In this document: one piece after another, positions 9,015-18,124 of the stretch
Layout: the number at the start of each line of letters is the position of its first letter
How positions within the stretch are numbered: position 1 is the stretch's first letter
Source of the DNA: Methanobacterium spitsbergense
GTDB taxonomy: Archaea > Methanobacteriota > Methanobacteria > Methanobacteriales > Methanobacteriaceae
Length of the DNA: 64,000 bases
Reading direction: 5' to 3'
Assembly (NCBI RefSeq): GCF_019931065.1
Contig: NZ_JAIOUQ010000007.1
Coordinates: 1-64,000 of the forward strand
Translations under genes and position numbers: made by a program
The notes under the pieces: generated by a model
Database searches by the model: none
Told to the model about the DNA's origin: nothing
The model's input: the letters and a program-made list of their open reading frames with translations, nothing else

Positions 9015-9677
9015 ATGGAGATAACAATTGATAATTACTTTGAAAAGAGACATTCACTTTTCAAATGGCGTTCTGAAACTTCAAATGCTAACAAACTAGT
9101 AATGGCATTTTTCATGGCATGTATTACTGGACTTATGGCACAAATAATTATACCGCTACCATGGACTCCTGTACCTATAACTGCTCAGACTTTTGCAGTT
9201 TTAATTGCAGGAATACTTCTTGGAAGATACTGGGGGGGATTAAGCATGGTAATCTATTTGTTAATTGGATTTGTAGGTGTACCATGGTTTACAGGAATGA
9301 CTGGAGGTATTGGGGTAATTACTGGGGCTACAGGTGGCTTTTTAATCGGATTTATATTAACAGCATTATTCCTAGGATACTTTTCAGATAATTACATCAA
9401 TGCTAGAGGTTTTAAGTCAATGCTGGTTTTATTACTAGTTTCAAACTTTGCATTTATCTATATACCTGGTTTGATTGGATTGGGTGCTTGGTTATATGTT
9501 GTAAATGGTGCAGTGCCTGGAGTTTGGACATTACTTGCAATGGGTTTATTACCCTTTCTGATTGGTGATCTAATCAAAATTGGGGGAGCAGCTGCGCTTT
9601 CAAAGGCTGTGACACCTAAAGAATCCTTCAATGAAGGAGATAATCTGATTGATAATGGAAAATGGAGAATATTCTGA
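9015..9677 (+). CDS. bioY: BioY-family biotin transporter substrate-binding subunit
   Basis: This is the S component of an energy-coupling factor transporter for biotin. The 220 residues form about six membrane helices, with the family signatures IPLPWTPVPITAQTFAVLIAG, GRYWGGLSMVIYLLIGFVG and GGFLIGFI. The C-terminal LPFLIGDLIKI helix is also typical. A GGAGG site sits six bases before the ATG. No ATPase or EcfT gene adjoins it, so it either shares an ECF module encoded elsewhere or works alone, as some BioY proteins do. Its 3-prime end overlaps the DUF1284 gene, implying coupled expression. Confidence 0.93.
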   Translation: MEITIDNYFEKRHSLFKWRSETSNANKLVMAFFMACITGLMAQIIIPLPWTPVPITAQTFAVLIAGILLGRYWGGLSMVIYLLIGFVGVPWFTGMTGGIGVITGATGGFLIGFILTALFLGYFSDNYINARGFKSMLVLLLVSNFAFIYIPGLIGLGAWLYVVNGAVPGVWTLLAMGLLPFLIGDLIKIGGAAALSKAVTPKESFNEGDNLIDNGKWRIF

Positions 9678-10089
9678 TCCCATATGGATCAGAGCCCATC
9701 ATCTTCTTTGTATGCAAGGATTTCAAGGTTATGGTTACAGTAAAGACTTTGAAAGGCATATGGGGAAGATAATTACTTTTTTAAATTCAAATCCTTCAAC
9801 TGAAATTCGAATTGTTACAAAAACAGATGAAATATGTTTGCACTGTCCTTATAAATGCAAATTTTCATGTAAGCGGGACCAGAATTCACATTTCGGAATG
9901 GATGAATTGGACAATTTTGTAATCAAAAAGGCTTTATTAAAAGAAAATCAAGTATATCAAATACTTGACGCTTTAAGATTAGTTAATAAAAACATTGATC
10001 ATGATAGTCTAATGGAAATATGTGGTCAATGTAGTTGGAAGAATAAATGTATTTTTTTCGAGAAAAAATTAATTTTTAATAAACCATAA
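9649..10089 (+). CDS. DUF1284 family cysteine-rich protein
   Basis: The opening RAHHLLCMQGFQGYGYS is the hallmark of DUF1284. The protein then shows Cys-rich clusters CLHCPYKCKFSCKR near residue 65 and CGQCSWKNKC near residue 125, which suggest metal or Fe-S binding. Function is unknown. It overlaps the end of bioY by 29 bases if the TTG at 9649 is used, or 23 bases with the ATG at 9655; the GGAG inside bioY fits the TTG better. The overlap implies translational coupling with biotin uptake, which raises the possibility of a link to a biotin or thiol-dependent process. Confidence 0.85.
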   Translation: MIMENGEYSDPIWIRAHHLLCMQGFQGYGYSKDFERHMGKIITFLNSNPSTEIRIVTKTDEICLHCPYKCKFSCKRDQNSHFGMDELDNFVIKKALLKENQVYQILDALRLVNKNIDHDSLMEICGQCSWKNKCIFFEKKLIFNKP

Positions 10090-10576
10090 ATTTAGATTTT
10101 CTAAATAATATCTCCAATCATTGAAATATATTAATAATTTGTGATTAAAAAATATTAAGAATCTACAAATTAATATTATATTTTATAACATAAGTAATAT
10201 TACATAATAAGATTTTACAGATTCTTTTGTTTGAAATTCAAGTTCGTTATAGAAGAGTATTTAATGGTATGCTTTCGTTATAGTGTTTCCAAGTCGTTAT
10301 AGTAAAATATACTCTGGCCATGCTGAAATTATAACTACTTCGTTATAGTGAAATTTAACGAAGTAAATTTCAAGATTTTCTAAATTTAATAACCTTATTA
10401 AATTGCTTAAAATTATAATTAAAGGTTAGATATTAATTATGTAGGTTGGATTGAAAAATAAAATTTTATTGAGTATTACTTAAAATAATTCCTTCAATTT
10501 TTTTAAATGGAAATTAAGATTTTATTAAAATCCAAGATATTTTCATATTATCTTTCATTCTTCATTTTATCCGAAT
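10090..10576. other. Gene-free spacer with repeat cluster
   Basis: This 487-base spacer lies between two converging genes, the rightward DUF1284 gene and the leftward small membrane protein gene, and has no credible reading frame. Its middle holds four direct repeats described in the next entry. The remainder is AT-rich sequence in which I see nothing definable. Confidence 0.6.
10243..10364 (+). repeat. Four direct repeats of TCGTTATAG, the last inside an inverted repeat
   Basis: The nine-mer TCGTTATAG starts at 10244, 10275, 10294 and 10340, with spacings of 31, 19 and 46 bases. Copies two and four share TTCGTTATAGTG. The last lies within an eight-base inverted repeat (ACTTCGTT 10337-10344, AACGAAGT 10357-10364). 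Given base composition, about one such nine-mer would be expected per several tens of kilobases, so four within 105 bases is not chance. It could be a protein-binding array or a remnant of a repeat element. Confidence 0.7.
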
Positions 10577-10930
10577 TTAAAGTATCCAGAAAAAATATAT
10601 TAATTTAATTTTTAGAATTTGGTTTTTAAATAAATCACAAATATGATTTTTATCAATTTTTATTTTTAAAAATTTACATTCAGATTCATATCCATTAAAA
10701 ATTTTCATATCACAATATTTACTTTTCATGCAATTATTACCGTAATTTATTTCTCTATTATCAAATTTCTTTTTTGGGTTGTTAGAATCAAAAAACATTG
10801 CCCATATTCCAATTACAATAAATCCAATAGCACCAAGACTAAAATAATTACTTGGATCTTTAACAATCCATGTCATCAAAAAGCCGATTATACCTATAAT
10901 TATAAAAATTAAGCCTGTATAAAATTTCAT
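10577..10930 (-). CDS. Small membrane protein with cysteine-rich tail
   Basis: I do not recognise this 117-residue protein. Two hydrophobic helices (about residues 3-22 and 30-47) are followed by a lysine-rich linker and a tail with four cysteines in CMKSKYC, SEC and HIC contexts, a possible metal site. A GGAGATC ribosome site lies before the ATG, which supports real translation. It is more AT-rich than the core genes and lies in an accessory stretch between two gene-free spacers. The C-terminal IKLIYFFWIL is hydrophobic and may be a third membrane-contacting segment or read-on sequence after a lost stop. Confidence 0.55.
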   Translation of the reverse strand: MKFYTGLIFIIIGIIGFLMTWIVKDPSNYFSLGAIGFIVIGIWAMFFDSNNPKKKFDNREINYGNNCMKSKYCDMKIFNGYESECKFLKIKIDKNHICDLFKNQILKIKLIYFFWIL

Positions 10931-11410
10931 TTGATCTCCTTCTCATAATTGACAATAACAAAATTAATATCTTTTGGCAATTATTTAAGCTTCTCCATGC
11001 GTTCGTAATGTAATCAAGCAGTTCGGAGTGAACAGTTTTATTATCTCTAATAAATTGAAGATGTTAGATTAATGTTTAAGAAACATGCAAGAGTATGTAA
11101 TAAAATTTTTTCATTTTTGGACAATTTTTAATACAATTATGAGTTTTTTGACCATAAACTGAATAATAATGAATATTAATATAAAAAATAAGAGAGGAAA
11201 TAATTGTTTCAACAAATTATTTTAGAACTCTCAATTATGTTGAATTAGATGTTTTATACTCAAAACTAAAATCATATAGCGAATTTATAGGTAAAACATT
11301 AGTTTGGCAATAATAATATCAAGAAAAAATATTTCTAATTATTCTAAATTGAATAAGAATTGAATCACTAAAAGAAAAAAATTTCTATCATTTACCTCCA
11401 ATAATTATAC
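10931..11410. other. AT-rich spacer with possible gene remnants
   Basis: No gene with a normal start is visible. On the minus strand, about 11,070 to 10,960, a frame without start codon reads TVHSELLDYITNAWRSL, which looks protein-like. On the plus strand, 11,198-11,309, another frame without ATG reads LNYVELDVLYSKLKSYSEF behind a GAGAGG site. Both may be decayed genes. I could not assign families. Confidence 0.4.
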
Positions 11411-11965
11411 ATGGAAACCTATATTTCGATGCTACGTGGAATTAACGTTGGTAGAACTAAACGGGTTAAGATGGATGAATTAAAGGAAGTTTACAAATCT
11501 TTAAACTTTAAAGATGTAAAAACTTACATACAAAGTGGAAATGTAATATTCCAGTTCAAAAACATTGATACAAATGAATTAAAGATTAAAATTAAGAATA
11601 AATTAAAAGAAACTTTAGGTTTTGACGTAGCAGTAGTGATTAGAACAAAAGAAGAATTAGAAAAAATTATAAATGAAAATCCCTTAAAAAAAGAGGATAT
11701 CAATCATACATACATTACATTTCTATCAAATATTCCTTCAGAAGATTTATTTAATGATATAAAAATTAAAATTGATTCTAAAATGAAAAACAAAAATGAT
11801 AAAATTATTAATTATCCAAAGGAAATCTATCTTTTCTTACCGGATGGGTACGGGAGAACTAAGTTAAACAACAATTTTTTTGAGAAACAATTAAAGGTCA
11901 CTTCAACAACAAGAAATTTAAAAACAGTAAAAAAATTATTGAACATTGCAGAGTCATTAAAATAA
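11411..11965 (+). CDS. DUF1697 family protein
   Basis: This 184-residue protein matches DUF1697, a family widespread in bacteria and patchy in archaea, with no established function. The opening YISMLRGINVGRTKRVKMDE and the KDVKTYIQSGNVIF segment are diagnostic, and the C-terminal TSTTRNLKTVKKL is typical too. The patchy archaeal distribution and its AT-rich, lysine- and asparagine-heavy composition suggest horizontal acquisition, probably from bacteria. It stands alone, transcribed towards the leftward lon gene. Confidence 0.9.
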   Translation: METYISMLRGINVGRTKRVKMDELKEVYKSLNFKDVKTYIQSGNVIFQFKNIDTNELKIKIKNKLKETLGFDVAVVIRTKEELEKIINENPLKKEDINHTYITFLSNIPSEDLFNDIKIKIDSKMKNKNDKIINYPKEIYLFLPDGYGRTKLNNNFFEKQLKVTSTTRNLKTVKKLLNIAESLK

Positions 11966-12016
11966 CAATCAGTTTTAGATAAAAATAGATATTTAATCAA
12001 ATTTATTTAGCTATTA

Positions 12017-12069
12017 AAAAAAATATAAAAAAAATGAGCATTTCTCCTAAAAAAGATAAACCTCATTTT
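12017..12069 (-). terminator. Terminator of the arsR-lon operon
   Basis: On the minus strand, eleven bases after the lon stop codon, AAAATGAG (12069-12062) pairs with CTCATTTT (12038-12031), followed by a long U-rich tract (12030-12017). Archaeal polymerase terminates at such U tracts. The stem is perfect, with a 23-base loop. Confidence 0.6.
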
Positions 12070-12079
12070 AGTGATATTT

Positions 12080-14506
12080 TTATACTCCGGCTCCTCCAGG
12101 TACATGGTCTGATGTCATTTCAAGCATCATTGGTTTTGGAAGTTCAATACCAATTGTTTCTTTTATAACATCTTCCACTGTGTCAACGGGTATGAATTTT
12201 ATTTCATCCTTAACATCCTTTGGAACATCGTCAAGATCTTTTAAATTCTCCTTTGGTAGGATAATTCTTTCGATTCCTGCTCGATGTGCTGCAATTACCT
12301 TCTCTTTAATACCACCAACAGGTAGTACTGCACCTCTGAGTGAAATTTCACCGGTCATTGCCAGTTTAGGATCAACTTCATGGCCTGTTACAAGTGATGC
12401 AATGGTACTTAATAATGCTACACCTGCTGATGGACCGTCTTTAGGAATTGCTCCTGAAGGTACGTGTATATGTAAATCCTTCTTCTCAAATTCAGCTTTC
12501 TTAAGGTTGAATGCAAGTCTTGAACGAATCAGTGTTTGGGATATTTTGGCTGATTCTTTCATTACATCACCTAATTGTCCTGTAAGTGTTAATTTACCAG
12601 TTCCAGGCATGAAAGCACCTTCGATGAAAAGTATGTCTCCTCCTACAGGAGTCCAAGCTAAGCCTGTTACAACTCCGGGGGGGTTGTTTTTACCTGCTCT
12701 GTGGTACTGGGTAAGTTCGTGGCCAAGTATTTCGTAGAGCATGTCCTCTTTAACAACATAAGGAAGATCAACTTTTCCAACAACAATTTTTTCAGATGCT
12801 ACCCTTGCAACTGCAGATAGTTGACGTTTAATTCCCCTTACTCCGGCTTCTCTGGTGTATTTTTCAATTATGGTTTTCAATGCTTCGTCATCGATTTGTA
12901 GTTGAGTTTCATCTAATCCATGTTCTTCAAGCACAATTGAAATTAGGTGATCCTTTGCAATTCTGAATTTTTCATGGCTTGTATAACTTCCAATTTCTAT
13001 GATTTCCATACGGTCTCTTAATGGTCCTGGAATGTCTCTAAGTGAATTTGCTGTTGCAATGAAGAAAACATCTGACAGATCGTAGGGTAAGTCAAGATAA
13101 TGGTCTGAAAAGCTGTCGTTTTGTTCGGGATCAAGAACTTCTAGAAGTGCACTTGCAGGATCGCCGTTGTAAGCTGCCATTAATTTATCTACTTCATCTA
13201 AGATGAATACTGGATTTGTTTCCCCTGCACGTTTCATTCCTTGTATTATTCTACCAGGTAATGCTCCGAGATATGTTCTTCTGTGTCCTCTGATTTCTGC
13301 TTCGTCTTTGACTCCACCGAGACTGATTCTCACATATTCTCTGCCTAAAACTTCTGCTATACTTTTACCTAGGCTGGTTTTACCAGTTCCAGGTGGTCCT
13401 ACTAATAGAAGTATTGAACCTTGTTTGTTTTGTTTTAATTTCATCACTGTAAGGTGCTGTATTATACGATCCTTAACTTTTTCAAGTCCGTAGTGTTCTT
13501 CGTCCAGCAATTTTCTTGCAGCTCCAATATCAATATCTTTAATTTTGCTTTTACCCCATGGTAAGGTGGTTAAGAGATCAAGATAATTTCTGATTACACT
13601 TTCTTCAGAACTGTGTGGGCCTTGTCTTTCAAGTTTGAGCACTTCATCGAGTGCTGCTTCTTTAACTTCTTCAGGCATTTTTGATTCTTCGATCAGGTCT
13701 CTGTAATCTTTCTTCCCACTTCTACCTTCAGTATCGTTTAATTCTTCTTGTATGGCTTTAAGCTGTTCTTTGAGCATATTTGCTCTGTGGTTTTTGTTCA
13801 TTTCTTCGTTGAACTTGGCAGCCATTTCCATCTGGAATTTTATTGATTCCTTTTGATCGATTAGAATATCCAGGAATTTTAGACTTTTTTCCTTTAAAGA
13901 ACGTATTTCCAATAATTCTTGTTCTTCAAATATTGATAATCGCATGTAAGGGTATACATATCCAATAACCTTTGTTATATCATCAAATTTATTCACCTGT
14001 TCGACATAGGCCTTTGAACCTTTGAAGTTTTGACTGATTTCAGATACAAGGTATTTTATATGATCTAGGATTTCTTTCTGGTCTTCAGGATCCAGGTCTA
14101 TAATATCTGGGATTAATCTGTAGGATGCTCTGTAGTTTACACCTTCAGTTTTGAGTTCTTCTATTTCAACTCTTTCTACTATTTCTACCATTATCTGATA
14201 GAAATCTCTCATTGATTTGATGTTATTTATTTTGATTAATGTTCCTACATTGTATAAATCAGATTCGGAATATAATCCTTCTGCATTATCTTCTTTTACA
14301 GCCACTGCAATGGCGTAATAATCATCATTTGCAACTCTTTTGTAGATATTGCTTCCAACTTCCTTACCAATTTTCAAGGTCATTTTAGTCTCGTGTACTA
14401 AGACCTTGTCAGGTATAACAATTACTGATAATTCTTTATTAACGTTTATATCTCTCATGGTATCACTCAGGGGTAGGTAATTTGATAAATCGGCTAAAAT
14501 TGCCAT
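12080..14506 (-). CDS. lon: Bacterial-type Lon protease (LonA)
   Basis: This 808-residue protein is a soluble ATP-dependent protease of the bacterial LonA type. It has the N-terminal substrate-binding LAN domain (residues 1-200), a coiled-coil region, the AAA+ module with [17 protein letters not shown] near residue 355 and FILDEVDKL near 420, and the protease domain with Ser693 in [12 protein letters not shown] and Lys736 in GGIKEKV forming the catalytic dyad. Most archaea carry membrane LonB instead, so this gene was probably acquired from bacteria. It starts 12 bases after the arsR gene, without a clear ribosome site, implying coupled translation and ArsR-type control. Confidence 0.96.
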   Translation of the reverse strand: MAILADLSNYLPLSDTMRDINVNKELSVIVIPDKVLVHETKMTLKIGKEVGSNIYKRVANDDYYAIAVAVKEDNAEGLYSESDLYNVGTLIKINNIKSMRDFYQIMVEIVERVEIEELKTEGVNYRASYRLIPDIIDLDPEDQKEILDHIKYLVSEISQNFKGSKAYVEQVNKFDDITKVIGYVYPYMRLSIFEEQELLEIRSLKEKSLKFLDILIDQKESIKFQMEMAAKFNEEMNKNHRANMLKEQLKAIQEELNDTEGRSGKKDYRDLIEESKMPEEVKEAALDEVLKLERQGPHSSEESVIRNYLDLLTTLPWGKSKIKDIDIGAARKLLDEEHYGLEKVKDRIIQHLTVMKLKQNKQGSILLLVGPPGTGKTSLGKSIAEVLGREYVRISLGGVKDEAEIRGHRRTYLGALPGRIIQGMKRAGETNPVFILDEVDKLMAAYNGDPASALLEVLDPEQNDSFSDHYLDLPYDLSDVFFIATANSLRDIPGPLRDRMEIIEIGSYTSHEKFRIAKDHLISIVLEEHGLDETQLQIDDEALKTIIEKYTREAGVRGIKRQLSAVARVASEKIVVGKVDLPYVVKEDMLYEILGHELTQYHRAGKNNPPGVVTGLAWTPVGGDILFIEGAFMPGTGKLTLTGQLGDVMKESAKISQTLIRSRLAFNLKKAEFEKKDLHIHVPSGAIPKDGPSAGVALLSTIASLVTGHEVDPKLAMTGEISLRGAVLPVGGIKEKVIAAHRAGIERIILPKENLKDLDDVPKDVKDEIKFIPVDTVEDVIKETIGIELPKPMMLEMTSDHVPGGAGV

Positions 14507-14518
14507 TTTTAAATATTA

Positions 14519-14866
14519 TTATTTTTTAGATTCATTGCACTTTGAAAAAACACAGCCAAATAAAAAATCAATCTTTTCTTTGTGTTTTAGTAGGGCGTTC
14601 TGGTTGAAGGTGTAGTAAATATAGTTTCCTTGTTTTTTTGCATTTAGGATCTTTACTGTTTTAAGTATTTTAAGATGTTGAGATGCTGCTGGTTGTGTTA
14701 AACCCATCATCTTTGCCATTTCATTAACACTGAACTTTTCCTTCTCACCTGATGCCAGGCTGTAGATCAATATCAATCTGTTAATATTGCCAAGAGCTTT
14801 GAATAGTTCTTCCAATTCTTCAGAAAGATCTTCCTCTCCATGTTCAGAATTTATCCCCAACATCAT
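14519..14866 (-). CDS. ArsR-family transcriptional regulator
   Basis: This 115-residue winged-helix protein has the ArsR helix-turn-helix at about residues 45-75 ([21 protein letters not shown]) and a wing GNYIYYTFN. No classic metal motif (CxC) occurs in helix 3; two cysteines (CVFSKC) lie at the C-terminus and could sense redox state or metal. It heads a two-gene operon with lon, and a palindromic operator sits directly upstream. Archaeal ArsR-like proteins such as Phr repress heat-shock genes, so a stress-responsive repressor of Lon is a plausible inference. Confidence 0.9.
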   Translation of the reverse strand: MMLGINSEHGEEDLSEELEELFKALGNINRLILIYSLASGEKEKFSVNEMAKMMGLTQPAASQHLKILKTVKILNAKKQGNYIYYTFNQNALLKHKEKIDFLFGCVFSKCNESKK

Positions 14867-14873
14867 GTTTCAT

Positions 14874-14901
14874 AAGTATATACGTATATGCTTATATACT
14901 T
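14874..14901 (-). promoter_or_regulatory. Palindromic operator over the arsR-lon promoter
   Basis: AAGTATAT (14874-14881) and ATATACTT (14894-14901) form a perfect inverted repeat with a second palindrome, TATACGTATA (14879-14888), inside. The element also supplies the only good TATA box before arsR, seven bases from the start codon. Binding of the ArsR dimer here would block TBP, giving autoregulation. ArsR operators of this shape are well known; the pairing is inferred. Confidence 0.65.
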
Positions 14902-15011
14902 TTCTATTAATGAAATTTTATAAAAAAATAGGGAAAGAAATATTAATTTTCTAAACACAATATAATATTATAAACATTTTTTTAAATCCTTAAAAATAGT
15001 TAAGGGATAAA

Positions 15012-16184
15012 ATGAAGCAAGATTCAACTGGTTATGTAAATGAGTTAATGGAACAGTTTGCAAGAAACACAGGACTTGAACCTGAAAATTCAAATCCTAA
15101 ACGATACTTATGGACCGATGCATTTGCTGTGTGTAATTACTTGGGACTCTACAACACGACTAATAACAAAGTTTATCTGTATATTGCTCTGCGTCTTGTT
15201 AATCAAGTACATCACACTCTGGGAAAACAACGAAATGATAATCCTAAAAATGGTTGGATAAGTGGCCTGGATGAAGAAACGGGTGAAAAACATCCGACTA
15301 TAGGTGGACTGCGAATAGGTAAAGAAATGAATGAGCGCATGTCCGCAGAAATCATCAACGAGAGTCAAGAATGGGATAGGGATGGTCAATACTATCATTA
15401 CCTGACCAAATGGATGCATGCTTTAAACAACACATCCAGAGTTACAGGAGACAATAAATATATTAAATGGGCATTGGAACTTGCAGAATCAGCCCATGCT
15501 AGTTTTACTTATTTACCTGACCATGGTACTAGGAAGAGAATGTACTGGAAGATGAGTATTGATCTTACACGTCCTTTAGTTTTTTCGATGGGACAGCACG
15601 ATCCATTAGATGGTTTTATCACATATAATGAAATAAAAAATGGGATGAAAGATTTTCAAGATGGATCATCTCCAGAATCAGATCTGGAAAATGAAATTCG
15701 CGAAATTACGGATATATGTAAAGGTATGGGCTTAACAACCGATGATCCTCTGGGAATAGGTGGTTTGTTATCTGATGCAACTAGAATAACACAATTAATA
15801 AGTAGCGGTTTTTTAAAAAATATTGAACTATTGGAAATGGTTTTAGATTCATCTATCTTAGGCTTAAGAATGTATATGAAGAACGATCCAATGAAATATC
15901 CTGCAGAATACCGTCTAGCATTTAGAGAATTGGGTCTTTCAATTGGTTTGAAGGGTTTTGAGATGATGGTGGATTTAATAAACAAAAATCCAGAGTTATC
16001 ACAAATAAATTCTCTTCAAGAACGTATTAACCTTTTTGAGGAATATTTGGGGCTTGGAAATAACATAGAAAAATTTTGGATGGATAAACAAAACAGAAGA
16101 ACCAGCAATTGGATGGAGCACAGAGATATCAACACAGTAATGCTTGCAACCGTTTTGGAACCCAATGGATTTTTGAGGATTTAA
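15012..16184 (+). CDS. Hypothetical protein, possible alpha/alpha-toroid fold
   Basis: I do not recognise a named family with certainty. The 390 residues are rich in aromatic, helix-forming segments such as YLYIALRLVNQVHHTLG, YYHYLTKWMHALNNTSR and KYIKWALELAESAHASF, a pattern seen in six-hairpin toroid enzymes and GlcNAc 2-epimerase-like proteins. No signal peptide or membrane helix is seen, so it is cytosolic. A GGGA ribosome site lies before the ATG. It is a single gene, divergent from arsR-lon, and ends at a shared terminator hairpin with the converging gene. Confidence 0.75.
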   Translation: MKQDSTGYVNELMEQFARNTGLEPENSNPKRYLWTDAFAVCNYLGLYNTTNNKVYLYIALRLVNQVHHTLGKQRNDNPKNGWISGLDEETGEKHPTIGGLRIGKEMNERMSAEIINESQEWDRDGQYYHYLTKWMHALNNTSRVTGDNKYIKWALELAESAHASFTYLPDHGTRKRMYWKMSIDLTRPLVFSMGQHDPLDGFITYNEIKNGMKDFQDGSSPESDLENEIREITDICKGMGLTTDDPLGIGGLLSDATRITQLISSGFLKNIELLEMVLDSSILGLRMYMKNDPMKYPAEYRLAFRELGLSIGLKGFEMMVDLINKNPELSQINSLQERINLFEEYLGLGNNIEKFWMDKQNRRTSNWMEHRDINTVMLATVLEPNGFLRI

Positions 16185-16204
16185 TTTTCATTAATAATAT
16201 TCCA

Positions 16205-16232
16205 AGGACAAATTGTTATTTTTGGTTGTCCT
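16205..16232. terminator. Bidirectional terminator hairpin
   Basis: AGGACAA (16205-16211) pairs with TTGTCCT (16226-16232) around a 14-base loop containing five T residues. It lies between two converging genes and touches the stop codon of the leftward one, so it could end both transcripts. Confidence 0.45.
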
Positions 16233-16887
16233 AGATGTTGTTGGAGGGAGCTGTGTTTGTTTGTGTATTTGAAGGATTTGTTGTATTAGTTGAATTTTGA
16301 GTTCCAGAAGAATTATCTGTACTGTTACTGGAAATATTAGTTCCAGAGGTTGTAAATGGTACTGCCACTAAAGAGATAAGGGGTGTAAGTTCAATATCTC
16401 TTGCAGTAATCTTTGGTAAGACTAAACGTCCTAATGTAACTGACATATAGTTATAAGTTCCAGATACAGCACCATAAACTGTAATTATATCTCCTCTTTT
16501 CAAATTTGTTTGAGATTTATATGTTACATATATCAAATCAGTATTGGACCATCCGCCGTTTACTTGTGTAACAGACATCACTATGTTTGTCTGACCATCT
16601 TTTTGATTTATTTGAACAATTTGGCCTGTAAAATTGACATGTTGGCCTTTATATTTATTTACATTACTATTAAGTGCTTGTAAACTTATCACAGTACATG
16701 ACGCTTTGTATTTTTCAAGATCAGCACCTGTTAATGGTGTATCGTCTGGGAAAACCAGACCTAATATGATTAAAATTATTAAAATTAGTATAATGGCTCC
16801 TCCAACTATTATGGCCAATTTAACTAGAAGATTTTGATTAAAAAACCAATTCTTGCCCTTTTCCAATTTGTCTTTCATAGAAATCAT
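16231..16887 (-). CDS. Membrane-anchored extracellular OB-fold-like protein
   Basis: The 218 residues comprise a short cytosolic N-terminus, one strongly hydrophobic helix (about residues 22-47), and an outer domain near residues 65-160 whose pattern GQHVNFTGQIVQINQKDG, then RGDIITVYGAVSGT, resembles OB-fold modules. The last 45 residues are Ser/Thr/Asn-rich with many N-x-S/T sequons, typical of glycosylated archaeal wall-spanning stalks. The function is unknown. The start could be Met1 or Met4. It is orientated leftward, following the direction of the ASCH-TPR gene upstream. Confidence 0.72.
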   Translation of the reverse strand: MISMKDKLEKGKNWFFNQNLLVKLAIIVGGAIILILIILIILGLVFPDDTPLTGADLEKYKASCTVISLQALNSNVNKYKGQHVNFTGQIVQINQKDGQTNIVMSVTQVNGGWSNTDLIYVTYKSQTNLKRGDIITVYGAVSGTYNYMSVTLGRLVLPKITARDIELTPLISLVAVPFTTSGTNISSNSTDNSSGTQNSTNTTNPSNTQTNTAPSNNI

Positions 16888-16948
16888 TCAATATTATATA
16901 TCTTATAATTTATTTACCTTCAGTTTTTGATTTAAATTTTCAAATATT

Positions 16949-18082
16949 TCAGAGATTTTCTAGACATTCATCTTTGAGTATTCTGGCATCTTCATTGGAA
17001 GGATTTAAAACCAATGCTCTTTTAAAACATTCAATTGCATTATCAAAATGGCTTAACTCTAACAATGCAACTCCTTTATTACATATAAATGCATCATTTT
17101 CATTTTCTAAATTTAAAGCTTCATCATAGCAATTTAATGCTTCCTCAAATCTTCCAAGTTCCATTAAAGCATTTCCTTTACGGTTCCACATAGCCGCATC
17201 TGGCGGTTCTTCAAGACAGAGCTCTAATGCTTTTTCATAACAAAAAAGTGCTTCTTCTGTTCGTTCAAGTTCAGATAAAATGTTACCCTTGGCATTCCAG
17301 ACATCAGGATCTTCTGGGTTTATATTGAGTATCATATCATAACATTCAAGAGCGGAATCAAACTTACCTAGCATTTCCATAATGAACCCTCTCCAATAAA
17401 GCACAAATTCATTTGTACTGTTGAGTTCCATTGCTTTATCACTGCATTTCAATGCTTTTTGTGGTTGATTTGAGTTTAAAAGGGCTATTGCCTTGTTGTT
17501 ATATATGTACTCGTTATTGGGGTCGATTTTAATTGCCTTATCATAACATTCTATTGCTTCTTCAAATCTTCCTAGACGTGAAAGATTATCTCCAGTTTTA
17601 TTTAGGAGGTAAACATCATTTGGATCAAATTTTAGTGCAGCATTATAACAAACAACAGATTTATTGAATTTACCCACATCAAAAAGTATGTCTGCTCTTT
17701 TGGTTATCATGGATTTTTCATCTATTTTTTTACCTTCCCAATTTTCAATTGGCAACTTTTTAAACCTAATAACTTGAAATAAAGAAGAATCTGATGTATC
17801 ATCGGGATATATCTTTATAAAATCTGATTCAAGCTCCTTTGCATTAGAATATCCTTCTTCACGTGCCAAAGAATCGTTTTTTATCAGATCTTCAAATTTG
17901 ACAACGTCCACATCGATTACTGTGGCTTCAAAAAGCTTCTTACGTTCTTTTGAAACTAAGTTCCAGTAACAATGCAACCTATCACCTGGAGACAATGGTT
18001 TTTTCCAAAGTTTCCTGATTGTGGTGGTTTTTTTACCAGTTATAAGTTCAACGTGACGGCTTCCAAAGAGTAAAATTGGTAT
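16949..18082 (-). CDS. ASCH-TPR protein with apparent AUA start codon
   Basis: The C-terminal 230 residues are six or more tetratricopeptide repeats (for example KALKFDPNDVYLLNKTGD, then AIKIDPNNEYIYNNKA), which mediate protein contacts. The N-terminal 115 residues form an ASCH domain, a PUA-like RNA-binding fold, including GKKTTTIRKLW. The first standard start in frame is a TTG at 17995, which would delete the first 29 residues of the domain. Upstream in the same frame a strong GGAGGG (18094-18089) sits six bases before an ATA at 18082, giving IPILLFGSRHVEL. I therefore place the start at this ATA. It follows the NrdG-like gene. Lost start or genuine AUA initiation are both possible. Confidence 0.72.
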   Translation of the reverse strand: MPILLFGSRHVELITGKKTTTIRKLWKKPLSPGDRLHCYWNLVSKERKKLFEATVIDVDVVKFEDLIKNDSLAREEGYSNAKELESDFIKIYPDDTSDSSLFQVIRFKKLPIENWEGKKIDEKSMITKRADILFDVGKFNKSVVCYNAALKFDPNDVYLLNKTGDNLSRLGRFEEAIECYDKAIKIDPNNEYIYNNKAIALLNSNQPQKALKCSDKAMELNSTNEFVLYWRGFIMEMLGKFDSALECYDMILNINPEDPDVWNAKGNILSELERTEEALFCYEKALELCLEEPPDAAMWNRKGNALMELGRFEEALNCYDEALNLENENDAFICNKGVALLELSHFDNAIECFKRALVLNPSNEDARILKDECLENL

Positions 18083-18124
18083 GAAGAACCCTCCATTTAT
18101 ATTAATATTTTTTATATTATTATC

